The position numbers and the translations under genes were made by a program. The notes under the pieces were generated by a model. The model was not told the origin of the DNA, did no database searches, and was given only the letters and a program-made list of their open reading frames with translations. This document shows positions 62,847-64,000 of a stretch of 64,000 nucleotides of DNA, piece by piece; within the stretch, counting starts at the first letter, position 1, and each line of letters starts with the position of its first letter. Location: NCBI RefSeq assembly GCF_002082565.1, contig NZ_CP020562.1:806001-870000 (forward strand), in the 5' to 3' direction. The stretch is from Halomonas sp. GT. Lineage in GTDB: Bacteria; Pseudomonadota; Gammaproteobacteria; Pseudomonadales; Halomonadaceae.

Positions 62847-62996
62847 GTGAAAAAAGGCAAGATACGCGATAACGCACTGAAAGCGCAGCTGCGAACGCCC
62901 ATGTTCAAAATGCAGCAGCAAACACCGAAAAAAGGCAAAGGCAGCTACTCCCGCAAAGGTAAAGCCTCAGCGCGAGGGCATCGCCAAGCCGCTTAA
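62847..62996 (+). CDS. arfA: Alternative ribosome-rescue factor A
   Basis: A GTG start with GAGGAG upstream opens a 49-residue very basic protein. The ArfA core is clear: KKGKIRDNALKAQL, then TPMF, then KKGKGSYSRKGK, matching E. coli ArfA (KGQIKDNAIEALL..KKGKGSYMRKGK). ArfA recruits RF2 to ribosomes stalled on non-stop mRNAs when trans-translation fails. A strong stem-loop covers the last codons and the stop. In E. coli a similar hairpin makes the message non-stop, so ArfA rises only when tmRNA is lacking. Confidence 0.88.
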   Translation: MKKGKIRDNALKAQLRTPMFKMQQQTPKKGKGSYSRKGKASARGHRQAA

Positions 62997-63016
62997 TCAG
63001 GCGTTTTGGCGATGCC
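62977..63016 (+). promoter_or_regulatory. Stem-loop spanning the arfA stop codon
   Basis: GGCATCGCCAA (62977-62987) pairs with TTGGCGATGCC (63006-63016), with an inner GCC/GGC extension; the TAA (62994-62996) is in the loop side. This matches the role of the RNase III-cleaved hairpin of arfA messages. Confidence 0.75.
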
Positions 63017-63032
63017 TTCCCCAGGCATCTAA

Positions 63033-63096
63033 TTGCTCGGCCTTTTTACCGAGCAACTCTCATCAGCTTGGCCGACCTATTGGGTCGGCTTTTTTA
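63033..63096 (+). terminator. Terminators after arfA
   Basis: Stem TTGCTCGG / CCGAGCAA (63033-63056) is followed by GCCGACC / GGTCGGC (63071-63089) with TTTTTTA. The second hairpin lies inside the last codons of the convergent response-regulator gene. Confidence 0.8.
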
Positions 63097-63803
63097 GTAG
63101 GTATTGATGAGGGGGAGGTTGATGACGTTTCCATTCGATAGCCTGACTGGTAAACGCTGCGCAGCCGAAGCCCATGGCGGCCATCCAATTCCAGCTTGCG
63201 GCGTAGTCGACTGACATGAGTATCCACCGTGCGCGTAGAGATACTACCTTTAATCCCCCACACTAGTTCCAAAAGATGGGCGCGTGTTAGCAGCTCGCCG
63301 ACTTTAGAAAAAAATAGGGTTGCTAATCTGTATTCCCGCTCAGTCAGCGCCACATAGCTCCCCGCGATACTGATGCTATGTTCTTCCTTATTAATAGAAA
63401 ATATATCTGGGCAAGTAATCGCTGGCCTTGGAGTCTCGTAACCTGAGCGACGGCCAAGTGCGCTAACGCGGGCAATTAATTCTCTTGGACGTAACGGCTT
63501 GGCTAAGAAGTCATCGGCGCCTTGTTCAAGTGCTTGTACGACGTCATCTTCGTTTTGGCTTGCAGTAATAAAAAGGATTGGGCCTCGCCAGCCATCATTT
63601 TGACGGAGATGGCCTACGACATCCATTCCGCAGCCATCAGGCAGACGCCAATCAACAATAAGAAAATCGAAACGTTTCTCTTGGGTAGCTCGGCGCAATT
63701 CGCTTGCGCGACTAAACAGAGACACTTGATGTTCGTCAGAAATAAGGCACTGTTCAATAAAAGCTTGCTGATCAAGGTCGTCCTCAAGCACACCGATATG
63801 CAT
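63063..63803 (-). CDS. OmpR/PhoB-family response regulator
   Basis: The 246-residue protein has a receiver domain (VLEDDLDQQAF acidic pair; phospho-Asp in LIVDWRLPDG near residue 51; Thr/Ser in FITAS; Lys in FLAKPLRP) and an OmpR-type winged helix (YVALTEREYRLATLFF; RTVDTHVSRLRRKLELDG). Asp-Asp at residues 8-9 is present. No histidine kinase partner is in the window; the gene starting at 63963 on the other strand could be linked. The C-terminal 20 residues are polar and overlap the arfA terminator. Confidence 0.9.
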   Translation of the reverse strand: MHIGVLEDDLDQQAFIEQCLISDEHQVSLFSRASELRRATQEKRFDFLIVDWRLPDGCGMDVVGHLRQNDGWRGPILFITASQNEDDVVQALEQGADDFLAKPLRPRELIARVSALGRRSGYETPRPAITCPDIFSINKEEHSISIAGSYVALTEREYRLATLFFSKVGELLTRAHLLELVWGIKGSISTRTVDTHVSRLRRKLELDGRHGLRLRSVYQSGYRMETSSTSPSSIPTKKADPIGRPS

Positions 63804-63962
63804 AGCGCGTTACCTACCATTTCATCGTGTGATAAATCTCACACCGTTAAGTGTAATTATTCATACCTTAAGTCTAGTTTAGAGGATGGTGATGACACAA
63901 AGGTTTACAGTTAACGCTTAAGTGGCAGAGCTATACTATTTCCACAGTTGAGGAGGGTGGAG

Positions 63963-64000
63963 ATGATCAGTCAGTTGAATAAAAAACGACGTTGGGGTTT
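63963..64000 (+). CDS. Start of a gene running off the window
   Basis: A strong GAGGAGGGTGGAG ribosome site precedes ATG 63963. Twelve full codons are visible (MISQLNKKRRWG), then the window ends. It is divergent from the response regulator. The family cannot be told. Confidence 0.5.
   Translation, partial: MISQLNKKRRWG

Noticed and set aside
1..64000. CRISPR arrays, tRNA or rRNA genes, intact insertion sequences, prophage genes
   Set aside because: Looked for on both strands; nothing with regular spaced repeats, cloverleaf-like sequence or transposase/phage motifs was found.

Overview
The window looks like chromosomal DNA from a halophilic gammaproteobacterium of the Halomonas/Vreelandella type. 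This is inferred from moderate GC content, gamma-type gene families (SpeG, ArfA, RlmA, ArgP/ArgO, a fused LplT-Aas protein), two osmolyte-type systems (an MscS channel and a BCCT carrier) and membrane PQQ glucose dehydrogenase. I saw no phage, CRISPR array, intact insertion sequence, rRNA or tRNA.

Region by region: 1-9.4 kb holds housekeeping and stress genes (partial pirin, MscS channel, an LplT-PlsC-acyl-ACP synthetase fusion cut short at its C-terminus, a HTH regulator, rlmA, a cold-shock protein, small proteins). 9.7-16.2 kb has a TonB receptor, PQQ glucose dehydrogenase, an NADPH oxidoreductase and an RlpA-like protein. 16.5-23.4 kb has a repeat-built secreted protein, an RsiV-like lipoprotein, a DMT exporter with its LysR regulator, a tautomerase, cytochrome b561 and a 7TM diguanylate cyclase. 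23.5-30.9 kb has argP and argO in divergent orientation, separated by a ferric-siderophore block (fhuC, siderophore-interacting reductase, fhuB) with two good Fur boxes. 31-40.6 kb is mixed metabolism and transport, and includes two tiny paralogous genes (40 and 37 codons). 40.7-48.9 kb is a compact, apparently uncharacterised catabolic operon: LysR, then aldehyde dehydrogenase, M19-like amidohydrolase, BCCT carrier, a 614-residue unknown, DUF3726 and RidA. 49-54 kb has a CDF metal transporter, an acetyltransferase and a class III aminotransferase/CMD pair facing an RpiR regulator. 54-62.7 kb is assimilatory nitrate reduction, with nirD, nirB and a nirB-like FAD protein on the minus strand and nasA and a uroporphyrinogen methyltransferase (siroheme) on the plus strand. 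The right end has arfA, an OmpR-type response regulator and the first codons of another gene.

The strongest non-coding find is the divergent nas control region (58433-59086). It reads as an NtrC-like enhancer, two divergent sigma-54-like promoters, and in each leader a Rho-independent terminator preceded by two hexaloop hairpins with A at loop position 1 and G at position 4. That is the pattern bound by ANTAR antiterminators such as NasR/NasT. The distal hairpin in each leader shares bases with the terminator arm. A second find is arfA (ribosome rescue), with a strong stem-loop spanning its stop codon. A third is a recurring habit of 12-17 bp tandem micro-duplications just 5' of genes.
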